64,000 nucleotides of DNA from SZUA-430 sp964483585 (lineage in GTDB: Bacteria; Pseudomonadota; Alphaproteobacteria; Micropepsales; Micropepsaceae): contig CAZABH010000002.1 of assembly GCA_964483585.1 (NCBI GenBank), positions 62,001-126,000 of the forward strand, in the 5' to 3' direction. Both the position numbers and the translations under genes were made by a program. Position 1 is the first letter of the stretch. Each line of letters begins with the position of its first letter. The notes below the pieces were generated by a model, which saw nothing but the letters and a program-made list of their open reading frames with translations, searched no databases and was not told the origin of the DNA. Below, in pieces: positions 6,997 to 16,502 of the stretch.

Positions 6997-9033
6997 GGCT
7001 CCTACGACGACGAGCAGGGCCAGGGCTGGATGCAGGAGTGGCGTCTGGCGTGTTGCGCTGACGGCATAGGCTTCGTTGGCCTGCAGGCCGATCCAGTTGC
7101 TGCCAGCCGCATTGCGACCAGGACGAACGCGGCGAATATCGGGAATGCCGTCGCGTGCGATCCAGCGTGTGGCACCCTGGTTTGCGGTCGCGAGTGGGGC
7201 GAGCAAGGTCTGGGTTGCCCGAACATCCGAGAGTTCCTTGGGGTTCAGCGGGCCGGCAGCAGCGACCGCAGAGAGGGTGCTGTCCTTCAGGCGATAGAGG
7301 CCAAGTTCCTCGGCTTTCAGCGTGCCCGAGAATGTGCCGTTGTCGCCGGCGCCCAGGGTGACGGTCTCCTTGCGCCCCGAGGGGAACGTCACTTCGACCC
7401 TTGATGCCGCATCGGACATCGTGCGACGGGTGATGGTGAGGCGGTTGCCCGTAATGGCTCCGTGCAGGCGCTCCTCTTCGAGATCCGGTTCCTGCATGAG
7501 CCAATGGGCGAGGCGGCGCAGCAGCTCGGCTTGCGGACCGCCGCCCTCGAAGTTTCGCGTCCAGAGCCATGCATGATCCGACAGCAACAGTGCTACTCGC
7601 CCCTTCTCGATCTTGTTGAGAACCAGGAGGGGCTTGTCCGATGCGCCACTCATCAGGGTCTGCCCGCGGATCACCGAGGATTGCACCAGGCGGAACCATC
7701 GACCCCACGCTGGTTCGTTGCCTGAAGTGTTTGCACCTGGCAGGCCCGTCGTCACCGGGTGCTTGAGACCTTCGGTCGTGAGCCGTGGCTTGAAGCCCTG
7801 CTCGATCACGGTTTCCAGCGGTTCTGCTGGCAAGACGGAGGCGGCCGGCGACTGGAACAAGCTGTAGGGGGATGCGTATTCGGGTCCGGATGTCACCAGA
7901 AGGGCGCCACCGTTGCGCACATAACGGGCGATGTTCTCATAGTATATGAGCGGTAGAATGCCGCGGCGCTGGTAGCGGTCAAAGATTATGAGGTTGAATT
8001 CGCCGAGTTTCCTGTCGAAAAGTTCGGCTGTGGGAAATGCAATCAGCGACAGTTCGCTGTTCGGCGTGCCGTCCTGCTTCTCGAGCGGTCGCAGAATGGT
8101 GAAGTGAATCAGAGATACGGACGGATCAGCCTTCAGGAGGTTGCGCAGCGTGCGCTGGCCCGCGTGCGGCTCGCCCGAGACCAAGAGGACCTTGAGTTGG
8201 TCGCGGATTCCTGTGGCGATGATTGCCGCGCGATTGTTGAGGAGCGTGAGTTCGTCGGGTCCCTTGTCAGCAGCGAACTCGATCACGTTCTCGCCACCGT
8301 GTGGCAGCCGCAGGTCGACGGTCACTTCCTTTCCGGATTGCGCTTCAAGCGTGTCGACGACCTTTCCGTCGATACGGATCTCGACGTTCGCCGGCGGGGC
8401 CGCATCGTTTCCGAAATCGTCGACACGCAGGGTGAAGCGTATCGGCTCGTTCACGATGCCGAATCGGGGGGCCTTGATGATGGTCAGCTTGCGATCCCGT
8501 TCATCGGGTGCGCCTGTCAGCAAGGCGTGGACGGGGTAACCCAAGCGGGCTGACGACGCTTGCGGTACATCGTGGACCTGCCCGTCGGTTACAAGGATGG
8601 CTCCTGCTATGCGGTCTGGAGGGACGTCGGCCAGTGCTTCCCGCATCGGATCGAGGAGGCGCGTGCCTCCGTCGGAGGCATTGATCTGGGTTCCGGTGAC
8701 AGTGATTACCCGGACCTCCAAATCCTTGACTTCGGCCAGCCGTGCCCTGAGGGCTGCGACTGTCCGAGTGACGCTGGCAGACCTGTCGCCGATGCTCTGG
8801 CTCTGCGATTGGTCGGCAATGATCACAGCAACGTCGGGCAGGCCCTTGCGTTCCTCCTCGATGATCGAGGGGTTGGCGAGGACCAGCAAGGCGCCTGCTG
8901 TCGCGATGGCGCGCCACAGTATGCCCGGAGCGGCCAGAAGTGCGCCGGCACCCACCACTGCAACGGCAAGTGCCGTCAGGGCCAGGAGAACCAGGTCCGA
9001 CACGTGCGGAACGAAGACGATATCAATCGCCAT
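6964..9033 (-). CDS. Membrane-anchored VWA / class I glutamine-amidotransferase-fold protein
   Basis: A 689-residue protein. It has two N-terminal transmembrane helices (about residues 13-53), a von Willebrand A-like domain with an intact MIDAS motif DQSQS at 74-78 and an LVTDG strand near 145, then a beta-sandwich region. After that comes a glutamine-amidotransferase-like fold (LKVLLVSGEP ... NLIIFDRY ... ALLVTSGPEY) with no obvious catalytic cysteine. A final C-terminal helix (HPALALLVVVGALLAGW) ends it. It is the last gene of the moxR operon and overlaps the end of the DUF4159 gene by 11 bases behind an AGGAG. Its fold points to a periplasmic, metal-dependent adhesion or scaffold role. The function is unproven. 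Confidence 0.8.
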   Translation of the reverse strand: MAIDIVFVPHVSDLVLLALTALAVAVVGAGALLAAPGILWRAIATAGALLVLANPSIIEEERKGLPDVAVIIADQSQSQSIGDRSASVTRTVAALRARLAEVKDLEVRVITVTGTQINASDGGTRLLDPMREALADVPPDRIAGAILVTDGQVHDVPQASSARLGYPVHALLTGAPDERDRKLTIIKAPRFGIVNEPIRFTLRVDDFGNDAAPPANVEIRIDGKVVDTLEAQSGKEVTVDLRLPHGGENVIEFAADKGPDELTLLNNRAAIIATGIRDQLKVLLVSGEPHAGQRTLRNLLKADPSVSLIHFTILRPLEKQDGTPNSELSLIAFPTAELFDRKLGEFNLIIFDRYQRRGILPLIYYENIARYVRNGGALLVTSGPEYASPYSLFQSPAASVLPAEPLETVIEQGFKPRLTTEGLKHPVTTGLPGANTSGNEPAWGRWFRLVQSSVIRGQTLMSGASDKPLLVLNKIEKGRVALLLSDHAWLWTRNFEGGGPQAELLRRLAHWLMQEPDLEEERLHGAITGNRLTITRRTMSDAASRVEVTFPSGRKETVTLGAGDNGTFSGTLKAEELGLYRLKDSTLSAVAAAGPLNPKELSDVRATQTLLAPLATANQGATRWIARDGIPDIRRVRPGRNAAGSNWIGLQANEAYAVSATRQTPLLHPALALLVVVGALLAGWRREGR

Positions 9034-11812
9034 CTTTCTCCTGCCCCAGGCGCTCGAGGATGTGCGGGACGTGGACCAGGTCGGCCTTGTAGTTTCCGGT
9101 CAGCGTATACATCACCAGGTTCACACCGAAGCGCATAGCGTATTCGCGCTGGCGCTCGCCGCCGGGGACGATCGCGGCCAGCGGGCGTCCCTGCATGTCT
9201 TCAGCCCATGCCGCAGCCCAGTCGGCACCACCAACGATTATGGGCGTGACCCCGTCGGAGGCCGTGGTGGTCGTGATGCCGTCTGCCGATCTCTGACTGC
9301 TTTCCACCCAGATGCGCCCGGCTGGCCAACGACCTGGAAAGTCATCAAGGAGGTAGAATGTGCGTGCGAGGATGTGGTCCTTGTTCAGTGGTTCGAGCAA
9401 TGGGATGTCCAGGCCTGCAAGGAGACGTCGAAGGATGGCTGTGCCCTGGGGGGCGCTTCCGGTTCCCATCGGCAGTCCGGTTCCCTGGTCGCGGGTGTCG
9501 AAGAGGATTGTCCCACCGTTGCGCATGAATGCGTCGATGCGGGCCAGAGCTCCTGCGGAAAGGGATGTCTGTGCTGGCGTGATGGGCCAATAGAGCAGGG
9601 GAAAGAACGCAAGCTCGTCTTTCTCGATGTCCACGCCTACTGGTGCTTCCGGCTCAACAGCCGTGCGTTCGGTGAGAACCCGCGTGAGCCCCTGCAGCCC
9701 CGCCTTGCTCATGGCGTCAACCTGAGTGTCGCCGGTCTGGACATAGGCTAGCCTGAATTGCAGTGACGCCTTCATGGCAAAGGCATCATCTGCCGCGGCT
9801 TGCCCAGCTGCCAACATCATCCCTGCCACCAGAAAAGCAATGGGAAGAATCCTACCATTTGCAGATGCCCTCGAAGGAAGGGCTGGGAGAGGGAGAAGCC
9901 CACGCATGATGTAGCCGACCAGCAGGTCTGCCAGAGCCAGCAGCAGGGCAAAGACCATGAGGTCGTATTTCAGCGCTGTTGCTTGCTTCAGGCCAAACTC
10001 CGCGGTCCTGATATCGCTTGGCAGGGAGGGCAGGGGCTGGAGCCTCGCGTCGGGCTTGAACAGGTTGAAGGCGCGCCGGCTGCTGGTGTCGCCGTAGAAT
10101 CCAGGGGGGTGCGTTGGGCTGGCGTCTTCCTTGTCCAGGTCGCCCGCCCTTATCGTCAGCGCTGCAGGTGCTGGCGGTCCCAGCCTGCCGAAGCCATCGA
10201 GCGTTTCCTGGGGTGAGAGGAGGTCACTTGCGGCGGAGCCTGCGGGTGCCGCCGACAGCCCTGCCGAGAGTGCGATCGTCCGCCTGAGCATGTCGACATA
10301 AACGCCTGACAGCGGAAGGTTGGACCAGGCACTGTTCGCGGTGACATGGAACAGTATCACCCATCCCTTGCCCTGCTGCATGGCAGTCACTAAAGGCGTG
10401 CCGTCCAAAAGTTGCGCCCAAGTCCGGTGGTCCGTGCCTGCGCTGGGATCTGTCAGTACCTGACGGTGTACCGATATGTCTGGTGCGATCTCCAATCCCA
10501 GGAAGGGGCTTGCTTCGGGCCATGGGGCCAGGGTCTGCGGTTTTTCCCATGCCATTGCGGAGCCCAGCAGACGCCCGCCTGTCCGCAGGCGTCCGGGGAT
10601 CAGATCGTCGGTCTTGGCAGCCATGCGCGGACCGGCGAACCTGACCAGGACGCCACCATTGCTGACCCAGTCACCCACGCGCTTGCGGTCGTCTCCCACG
10701 AGTTGGCCAACATCGGCCAGCATGAGCACCGATAGGCCCGACTGAACCAGATCCGCAATTGTCCCCTTGTGAATTTCAGCGTAGGGTTGCAGGGCGCGAT
10801 CGAGGAAAAACACGTCGGAGAGCAGTGGCTGGGCTGCGTCTATGGACTGGCCTGACACGAGCCCCACGGGCCTGCGTCGCCAGCGTTCGTCAATCAGTAT
10901 GGTGCTGCCGGCTGATGTGCGGTTGACGATCTCGACGCGGGCAAGGTCATTGCGCAGTTCCGTTGCGAGTTCGAGGAGCACTTTGGTTTCCGTTGCACCT
11001 GACCTGATCACGAAGTCGCGGGAACCAATAAAACGGCCTTGTGTTCCAGTTGCCCGCAGCGTCCCGCTTATCTCGTCGTTGGCAGTGCCACGAATGACGC
11101 GAAACACCAGGGCGCTGCCCTCGACCTTGGGCTGTGTCAGGGCGAGAGGCGCATTGATGCTGCTGTCTGTCAGGATGCGCAGGTCGCCAAGTTTTTCCAA
11201 TGCGGAGATGAACTCTCCGAGGTTGCGCCCATCCAGACCGTCGGACAACCAGACAATGTCCGGCCGGTCCCTGAATTCGATGTCCTCCAGCGGCTTGATC
11301 GCGGCCAGCCTGTCCACGCCGTGCGGTTGGGGGGCTATTGCCTTCACGGCACCCTGGGCATCGGCTCCCGAGAGTTTCTTGACGCGGATCTTCAAATCTC
11401 CCGGGGCTGTCGGAACGACGACGAGGGGGCGCTGGTCGCGCTCGGCCTCGGCTGCAATACCCTGCATCGCGCCGACGCGGTCATCCCATCGCGCGGCCGC
11501 CGCCCAGCTGTTGTCGACCACAATGATGATCGCCCCCTTCCGGAGGGTTGCCATCTGCGGGTTGAGGTAGGGATCTGCCAGAGCTACGATCACCAGTGCA
11601 GCAATGAGGAGTCTGAGAAGGAGCAGCCACAGTGGTGTGCGTGCGGGTGTTTCCTCTGCCTGCTGCAAGCCGAGAAGCAGCCTGACAGCGGGGAATGGGA
11701 CTTTTTTGGGCGCTGGCGGTGTCACCCTGAGCAGCCACCAGATCACCGGAAGAACAGCGAGGCCCAGAAGAACCCAAGGCGCACCAAATGCCAGCGGTCC
11801 AATCGACAGCAT
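9023..11812 (-). CDS. BatA/VWA and DUF4159 domain membrane protein
   Basis: A 929-residue protein. Residues 1-85 form the BatA-type N-terminal region with two membrane helices (APWVLLGLAVLPVIWWLLR and LLLLRLLIAALVIVALADP). A VWA-like domain follows (IIVVDNSWAAA, later IVWLSDGLDG), in which the MIDAS reads DNSWA instead of DxSxS, so metal binding may be lost. Further membrane helices occur near residues 620 and 655. The C-terminal 200 residues are DUF4159 (LAYVQTGD, FFPLLYWPIT, GGTILFDTRD, WPAGRIWVE). It lies between the DUF58 gene and the second VWA protein and is presumably part of the same membrane complex. Confidence 0.88.
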   Translation of the reverse strand: MLSIGPLAFGAPWVLLGLAVLPVIWWLLRVTPPAPKKVPFPAVRLLLGLQQAEETPARTPLWLLLLRLLIAALVIVALADPYLNPQMATLRKGAIIIVVDNSWAAAARWDDRVGAMQGIAAEAERDQRPLVVVPTAPGDLKIRVKKLSGADAQGAVKAIAPQPHGVDRLAAIKPLEDIEFRDRPDIVWLSDGLDGRNLGEFISALEKLGDLRILTDSSINAPLALTQPKVEGSALVFRVIRGTANDEISGTLRATGTQGRFIGSRDFVIRSGATETKVLLELATELRNDLARVEIVNRTSAGSTILIDERWRRRPVGLVSGQSIDAAQPLLSDVFFLDRALQPYAEIHKGTIADLVQSGLSVLMLADVGQLVGDDRKRVGDWVSNGGVLVRFAGPRMAAKTDDLIPGRLRTGGRLLGSAMAWEKPQTLAPWPEASPFLGLEIAPDISVHRQVLTDPSAGTDHRTWAQLLDGTPLVTAMQQGKGWVILFHVTANSAWSNLPLSGVYVDMLRRTIALSAGLSAAPAGSAASDLLSPQETLDGFGRLGPPAPAALTIRAGDLDKEDASPTHPPGFYGDTSSRRAFNLFKPDARLQPLPSLPSDIRTAEFGLKQATALKYDLMVFALLLALADLLVGYIMRGLLPLPALPSRASANGRILPIAFLVAGMMLAAGQAAADDAFAMKASLQFRLAYVQTGDTQVDAMSKAGLQGLTRVLTERTAVEPEAPVGVDIEKDELAFFPLLYWPITPAQTSLSAGALARIDAFMRNGGTILFDTRDQGTGLPMGTGSAPQGTAILRRLLAGLDIPLLEPLNKDHILARTFYLLDDFPGRWPAGRIWVESSQRSADGITTTTASDGVTPIIVGGADWAAAWAEDMQGRPLAAIVPGGERQREYAMRFGVNLVMYTLTGNYKADLVHVPHILERLGQEKDGD

Positions 11813-11814
11813 TT

Positions 11815-12759
11815 CTAGACCGTTCCGATCGTGCGCTGGGACGTCAAGGCCTCGTAGGCGGCGAGCAGTGCGCCTTGTGGCGGCCTGTCGGTCCTGTGTG
11901 TCGCGAATGTCCAGTCCTGCCTTATGCAGGCGCGCGACAGAGTTTCCTGCAGCCCCCTCAGCCTGTCCCTGTATGCACCCTTCAAGGCCTCGGCCCTGCG
12001 CGCGAGCATTTTCAGTCTCGTTTCGATGTCCTCGAATTCGGTGCGTCCGTTGAACGGCAAATCCTCTTCGGCTGGGTCAAGGACCTGGATGAGGTGTCCG
12101 CGCACGCCCATGGTCCCGTAGTGGCGCAGCACCTCCAGCGTTGGTTCGGGGGGGGCCAGCCAGTCGCTGATCATGATCACTTGCGAGAACCGCGGGAGGG
12201 ACACCTTCGGCGGTTGACGTGCGCTTGCCTTCATGTTGCGGACCCAGTTCATGGCCAGCCTGTCGACAGCCTGTTGTCCGGTGGTTGCGGGTTGGTCGCC
12301 TCCCAGTTCGCCCACGCGCTCGCCACCGCGCACCAGCAGGCAGGCAAAGGCGAGCGCCAGGACTGTCGCCCGCTCGATCTTGGCGCTGGTGGCTACGTGG
12401 GATTGGTATTGCATGGAGGGCGATGCATCGCGCCAGATCCAGATGCTGGCTGCGGCCGACCACTCGCGCTCGCGCACGAAGAGATGCTGGGACTTTGCCG
12501 ATTGGCGCCAGTCGATCGCCGTAGAGGCGTCTTCGTTGCGGTAGCGCCTGAATTGCCAGAAAGCGTCTCCCTGGCCGACACGCCGCCTGCCATGTTCGCC
12601 CTGCGCGACGGTTGCCGCGACCCTGTTGGCCTGCACGAGAAGCGGTGGCAAGCGTGCGCTGAGATTCTCGGCGTCGGAGCGCAGGCTTGTGGAAGGCGCT
12701 CTCCCCTGCAGCCATTCGCCGAACTTCGAGCCCCAACCGGGGGTGGCGTGCACTTTCAC
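11815..12759 (-). CDS. DUF58 domain protein
   Basis: A 314-residue DUF58 protein, the usual partner of MoxR ATPases. The family core FRRYRNEDASTAIDWRQSAK followed by LFVREREW is plain near residues 70-105, and the C-terminal half has the VWA-like VIMISDW strand. The start is a GTG at 12759. An ATG slightly upstream is in another frame and stops at once. It lies 42 bases after moxR and 2 bases before the DUF4159 gene, clearly in one operon. A role as substrate or adaptor of MoxR is inferred from family knowledge. Confidence 0.92.
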   Translation of the reverse strand: MKVHATPGWGSKFGEWLQGRAPSTSLRSDAENLSARLPPLLVQANRVAATVAQGEHGRRRVGQGDAFWQFRRYRNEDASTAIDWRQSAKSQHLFVREREWSAAASIWIWRDASPSMQYQSHVATSAKIERATVLALAFACLLVRGGERVGELGGDQPATTGQQAVDRLAMNWVRNMKASARQPPKVSLPRFSQVIMISDWLAPPEPTLEVLRHYGTMGVRGHLIQVLDPAEEDLPFNGRTEFEDIETRLKMLARRAEALKGAYRDRLRGLQETLSRACIRQDWTFATHRTDRPPQGALLAAYEALTSQRTIGTV

Positions 12760-12801
12760 TGGCGCGGTTCCCGGTTCTTGGTCATGCGCTGCAATCCTGG
12801 C

Positions 12802-13827
12802 TCACTGGAAAGGACGGGTCAGCCTGTTGATCACGTCTGCCATCGTCACGCCATCCGCACGCGCTGCAAAGCTCAGGGCCATGCGGTGCCGCAGGATGGG
12901 TTGGGCGAGAGCCACGACGTCGTCAACCGACGGAGCAAAGCGGCCTTCGATCAAGGCGCGTGCGCGAACAGCCAGCGAGAAGGCCTGGCTGGCGCGTGGG
13001 CCAGGACCCCAAGCGACATGTGCACGGATATCTTCAGCGCCGCCTTCCTCCGGTCGGGCGCTTCTGACCAAGGCGAGAATCGCGTCCAGCACTTTCTCAC
13101 CAACGGGTATGGCGCGCACAAGGCGCTGGAAGAACATCAGTTCCTGCGCGCGAATTACTTCCTTTGCATGGTCGTCGCTTACGCCGGTGGTCGAGAGGAG
13201 TACCTTTTTCTCGGCGTCGAGGTCCGGGTAGCCTATGTTGATCTGCAGCAGAAAGCGGTCGAGTTGGGCTTCCGGAAGGGGATAAGTGCCTTCCTGCTCC
13301 AGAGGGTTCTGCGTGGCGAGCACATGGAACGGGTGGGGCAGGTCATAGCGCATGCCTGCTACTGTCACATGTCGTTCCTGCATGGCCTGCAGCAAGGCTG
13401 ACTGTGTGCGCGGGCTGGCGCGGTTGATCTCGTCAGCCATTAGCAGCTGTGCAAAGACGGGGCCGCGAATGAACCTGAATCTGCGCTTGCCTGCTTCATC
13501 TTCCTCGAGCACCTCCGAGCCCAGGATGTCGGCTGGCATCAGGTCTGGGGTGAACTGGATGCGTTTTGTTGCCATGCCAAGCACGATACCCAGGGTTTCG
13601 ACGAGGCGCGTCTTGGCAAGGCCAGGGACACCGATCAGCAGGCCGTGTCCGCCGGCAAGCATGGTAACGAGTGTTTGGTCAACGGCCTCTCTCTGGCCGA
13701 AGATCACATGGCCGATCGCCTCGCGGACGGCTGCAAGCCTTGCGACGGCGTTTTCGACTTCGCGGACGATGGATTCGGAGCTGTCCAGCGCTGGCAGGTT
13801 AGGTGACACGTCTGCGTTTCCGTTCAT
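12802..13827 (-). CDS. MoxR family AAA+ ATPase
   Basis: A 341-residue MoxR ATPase. Walker A is GVPGLAKT at residues 66-73, Walker B is LLMADEIN ending near 135, and sensor regions follow (FHVLATQNPLEQEGTYPLPE, then an arginine-rich lid). MoxR proteins act as chaperones that load metals or mature VWA-domain partners. This is the first gene of a four-gene minus-strand operon with a DUF58 protein and two VWA-type membrane proteins. It is divergent from the DUF1285 gene, and their shared 190-base gap must hold both promoters. Confidence 0.95.
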   Translation of the reverse strand: MNGNADVSPNLPALDSSESIVREVENAVARLAAVREAIGHVIFGQREAVDQTLVTMLAGGHGLLIGVPGLAKTRLVETLGIVLGMATKRIQFTPDLMPADILGSEVLEEDEAGKRRFRFIRGPVFAQLLMADEINRASPRTQSALLQAMQERHVTVAGMRYDLPHPFHVLATQNPLEQEGTYPLPEAQLDRFLLQINIGYPDLDAEKKVLLSTTGVSDDHAKEVIRAQELMFFQRLVRAIPVGEKVLDAILALVRSARPEEGGAEDIRAHVAWGPGPRASQAFSLAVRARALIEGRFAPSVDDVVALAQPILRHRMALSFAARADGVTMADVINRLTRPFQ

Positions 13828-14015
13828 CAGGGCACAGGAACCATGCGAAAGCGCCTAAGCTCGAACACGAGGCGGCGCATACGCTTGCATGTGACCTCTT
13901 ATAACCAATTTGGACCGGGCAACGGAACATTCCATCGCCTTATGTTGAATGCTCGCCTGCTCTTGATGTTAATGTTTGACGTCGACCTGCCTTATCGTCG
14001 AAACCTTTGCGTACC

Positions 14016-14627
14016 ATGTCAGATTTCAAACACGATCCCTTGCATTGGGGTGCTCCGGCGCCGGATGTGCTGCGTGGCCTGGCGGAGGTTCAGGCTGAAG
14101 CTGCCCGTGGTCGCAAACTGCCGCCGGTCGAACGCTGGAACCCACCCTTTTGCGGTGATCTGGACATCAGGATTGGTGTTGACGGCACATGGTTCTACCT
14201 GGGCTCGCCGATTGGACGGCCCGGCCTCGTCCGGTTGTTTGCATCCATCCTGCGGCGTGACGAGGACGGCAAGTACTATCTGGTTACTCCGGTGGAAAGG
14301 GTTGGTATCCGGGTTGATGATGCCCCCTTTACGGCCGTGCGGGTGGACTGCCGCGGGGAACGGGAGGCCCGAACCCTCGAATTCACAACAAATGTCGGGG
14401 ATATCGTGATTGCCGGTCCCGATCATCCTGTTCGTGTAGAAACCAACCCCCGTGATCTGGCGCCGCGACCTTACATACGGGTACGTGGTCGGCTGGAGGC
14501 TCTCATTTCGCGCGCTGTTTTCTATGAATTGGTGGCGCTGGCAGAGACGCGACCGACGCCCAAAGGGGACATTCTTGGCGTTTCAAGCCACGGGGCGTTC
14601 TTTTCCCTTGGCCAGGTTGAGCCATGA
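14016..14627 (+). CDS. DUF1285 family protein
   Basis: A 203-residue protein with the DUF1285 layout: WNPPFCGDLDIRIGVDGTWF, then YLGSPIGRPGLVRLFASILR, then YYLVTPVERVGIRVDDAPF. It is conserved in proteobacteria and its function is not known to me. The open frame starts at a TTG at 14007, but the ATG at 14016 is the natural start. Its stop overlaps the start of the NUDIX gene by four bases. The order DUF1285, NUDIX, cca next to moxR is one I recognise from alphaproteobacteria. Confidence 0.9.
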   Translation: MSDFKHDPLHWGAPAPDVLRGLAEVQAEAARGRKLPPVERWNPPFCGDLDIRIGVDGTWFYLGSPIGRPGLVRLFASILRRDEDGKYYLVTPVERVGIRVDDAPFTAVRVDCRGEREARTLEFTTNVGDIVIAGPDHPVRVETNPRDLAPRPYIRVRGRLEALISRAVFYELVALAETRPTPKGDILGVSSHGAFFSLGQVEP

Positions 14628-15235
14628 ATGAAGGCGATCTGCGAACCCTTCTTGCCCAGGTGGCTGCGCGCTCGTCCGTACCGCAGGGGCGGGGTGATCA
14701 TGACCTGAACCCCCATATCACACCTGTTTCAGGCAGGGGCTTGCTCAGGCCCGCGGCGGTGCTGGTGCCGATCATACTCCGGCAATCCAATCCGCACGTG
14801 CTTTTCACAAGGCGTGCTGATCATCTTGCCCGGCATGCGGGACAAGTGAGCTTTCCCGGCGGACGCCTGAACCCGGGCGCCGAGACTGCCATGGAAGCCG
14901 CGCTCCGCGAAACCGAAGAGGAAATTGGTCTCGAACGCCACCATGTCGAGGTTCTTGCTGAGCTCGATGCCTATGAGACCGGTACCGGGTTCAGGATCCA
15001 GCCCTTCGTCGGCCTGGTGCGGGAGGGTTTCGATCTGAAGGTTGATGCAGAGGAAGTTGCAGAGGTGTTTGAGGTGCCGCTCGATTTCCTGCTGGACCGG
15101 CGCAACCATGAGACGCACGCTGGCGTCTGGCAGGGGATCGAGCGACGCTATTATGCCATCCCCTTCGGGCGTCACTATATTTGGGGCGCGACGGCCGGTA
15201 TAGTTGTGAACATGCATGATTGCCTGCGGCGCTAG
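14624..15235 (+). CDS. NUDIX hydrolase, CoA pyrophosphatase type
   Basis: A 203-residue NUDIX hydrolase of the group that includes the CoA pyrophosphatase NudL/YeaB. The UPF0035-like segment just before the box (HLARHAGQVSFPGG) precedes an intact Nudix box (GRLNPGAETAMEAALRETEE, then EIGL). Members cleave coenzyme A or its oxidised forms into 3',5'-ADP and phosphopantetheine. An ATGA overlap joins it to the DUF1285 gene, and the cca gene begins three bases after its stop, so the three are cotranscribed. Confidence 0.9.
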   Translation: MNEGDLRTLLAQVAARSSVPQGRGDHDLNPHITPVSGRGLLRPAAVLVPIILRQSNPHVLFTRRADHLARHAGQVSFPGGRLNPGAETAMEAALRETEEEIGLERHHVEVLAELDAYETGTGFRIQPFVGLVREGFDLKVDAEEVAEVFEVPLDFLLDRRNHETHAGVWQGIERRYYAIPFGRHYIWGATAGIVVNMHDCLRR

Positions 15236-15238
15236 CCC

Positions 15239-16480
15239 ATGACCATCCAGACATCGATCGCAGGGCAGGCCTGGTTTGCCACCTCGGAGGTGAGGGCCCT
15301 CATGGACGCGCTGGGAACAGCCCGGTTCGTCGGCGGGTGCGTTCGCAATGGGCTGCTTGGTCTTCCGGTTGATGACATCGACATCGCAACTCCGCTGACA
15401 CCCGATGCCGTTGCTGCCGTCGTGCAGGCGCGCGGGATGAAGGCCATCGACACGGGTGCCGAGCACGGCACTGTCACTGTGGTCGTGAATGGACACCCGT
15501 TCGAGGTGACGACGCTCCGCCGGGATGTCTCGACGGATGGACGTCGGGCAACAGTTGCCTTCACGACCGCATGGGAGGAGGACGCTGCCCGACGAGACTT
15601 CACGATGAATGCCCTCTATGCCGATATGGATGGGCGTGTGCATGACTATCATCATGGGCTTGAAGATCTGCGTGCAGGGATCGTTCGCTTCATCGGAGAT
15701 GCCGATACAAGGATTGCGGAGGACCATCTCAGGATCCTGCGCCTGTTTCGCATTCACGCGTGGTATGGCCGGGGAGAGATCGATCCCGTGGCGCTTGTTG
15801 CGTGCCGCGCCGGGCGTGGACGTATCCGTACTCTTTCCGGCGAACGGATCCAGAAGGAGATCTTCAAGCTCTTGCGGGGGCGCAGTCCCGTGCATGCTGT
15901 TCGCTCCATGCGAGACATTCATGTCCTCGAGGAGGTCATCCCGGGCGCGGTCGATATTGATGCGCTGTCCCGGCTCTGCGAGAATGATGCTATCAATCAC
16001 TTCAGTGCAGATCCGATCATGCGCCTTCGAGCGATGATCGCGGACGTGGACGTCGCACGCGGGATCTGTTCCCGGTGGCGCCTGTCCAATCACGACAAGG
16101 CCCGGTTTCTGGCAAGTTTCAGGGCGGATGCTTCGTTGCGGTTTCCGGTTGATGACGGTGCCTTGGGGCCCGTCCTTTATCGACATGGTGTGGAGATGAT
16201 CGACGTATTGGTTCGCCTTGCGTGGGCGCGTTCGCAGGACCCGGTTAATGACGTGGGCTGGCTTGACCTGATACGCCGGATCCGTGCGTGGCAGCGACCG
16301 GAGTTGCCTGTTGATGGTGCTGATGTCCTGAGGGCAGGCATTCCCGAGGGACCCATGGTGGGCAGGGTGCTCGAAGACGTCGAGGCGTGGTGGATTGCTT
16401 GCGGTTTTCCATCAGATCGACAGCTTGTACATCAGCGCCTGCAGGCCGCGGTGGTGCGCCATATGCCGTCGCGCACCTGA
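15239..16480 (+). CDS. cca: CCA tRNA nucleotidyltransferase
   Basis: A 413-residue class II CCA-adding enzyme, which builds or repairs the 3' CCA end of tRNAs. The head domain has ARFVGGCVRNGLLG and VDDIDIATPLTP with the two catalytic aspartates, then RRDFTMNALYADMDGRVHDY. The RNA- and primer-binding helices include ARIAEDHLRILRLFRIHA-like sequence (read as TRIAEDHLRILRLFR). There is no HD phosphohydrolase domain at the C-terminus, as is usual in this lineage. It is the third gene of the DUF1285-NUDIX-cca set. Confidence 0.95.
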   Translation: MTIQTSIAGQAWFATSEVRALMDALGTARFVGGCVRNGLLGLPVDDIDIATPLTPDAVAAVVQARGMKAIDTGAEHGTVTVVVNGHPFEVTTLRRDVSTDGRRATVAFTTAWEEDAARRDFTMNALYADMDGRVHDYHHGLEDLRAGIVRFIGDADTRIAEDHLRILRLFRIHAWYGRGEIDPVALVACRAGRGRIRTLSGERIQKEIFKLLRGRSPVHAVRSMRDIHVLEEVIPGAVDIDALSRLCENDAINHFSADPIMRLRAMIADVDVARGICSRWRLSNHDKARFLASFRADASLRFPVDDGALGPVLYRHGVEMIDVLVRLAWARSQDPVNDVGWLDLIRRIRAWQRPELPVDGADVLRAGIPEGPMVGRVLEDVEAWWIACGFPSDRQLVHQRLQAAVVRHMPSRT

Positions 16481-16502
16481 AACAAATCCGTTTGGAGTTC
16501 GA

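Noticed and set aside
11788..13401. A 537-residue plus-strand open frame
   Set aside because: It is antisense to DUF58 and moxR and carries no recognisable domain.
13976..13997. TTGACG with a TTATCG downstream before the DUF1285 gene
   Set aside because: The spacing is only about ten bases, too short for a standard promoter.
14729..16186. A 485-residue open frame on the minus strand
   Set aside because: It runs antisense through the NUDIX and cca genes, which have clear family motifs. It has no family motif and is His/Arg/Pro-rich, as expected of an antisense frame in GC-rich DNA.
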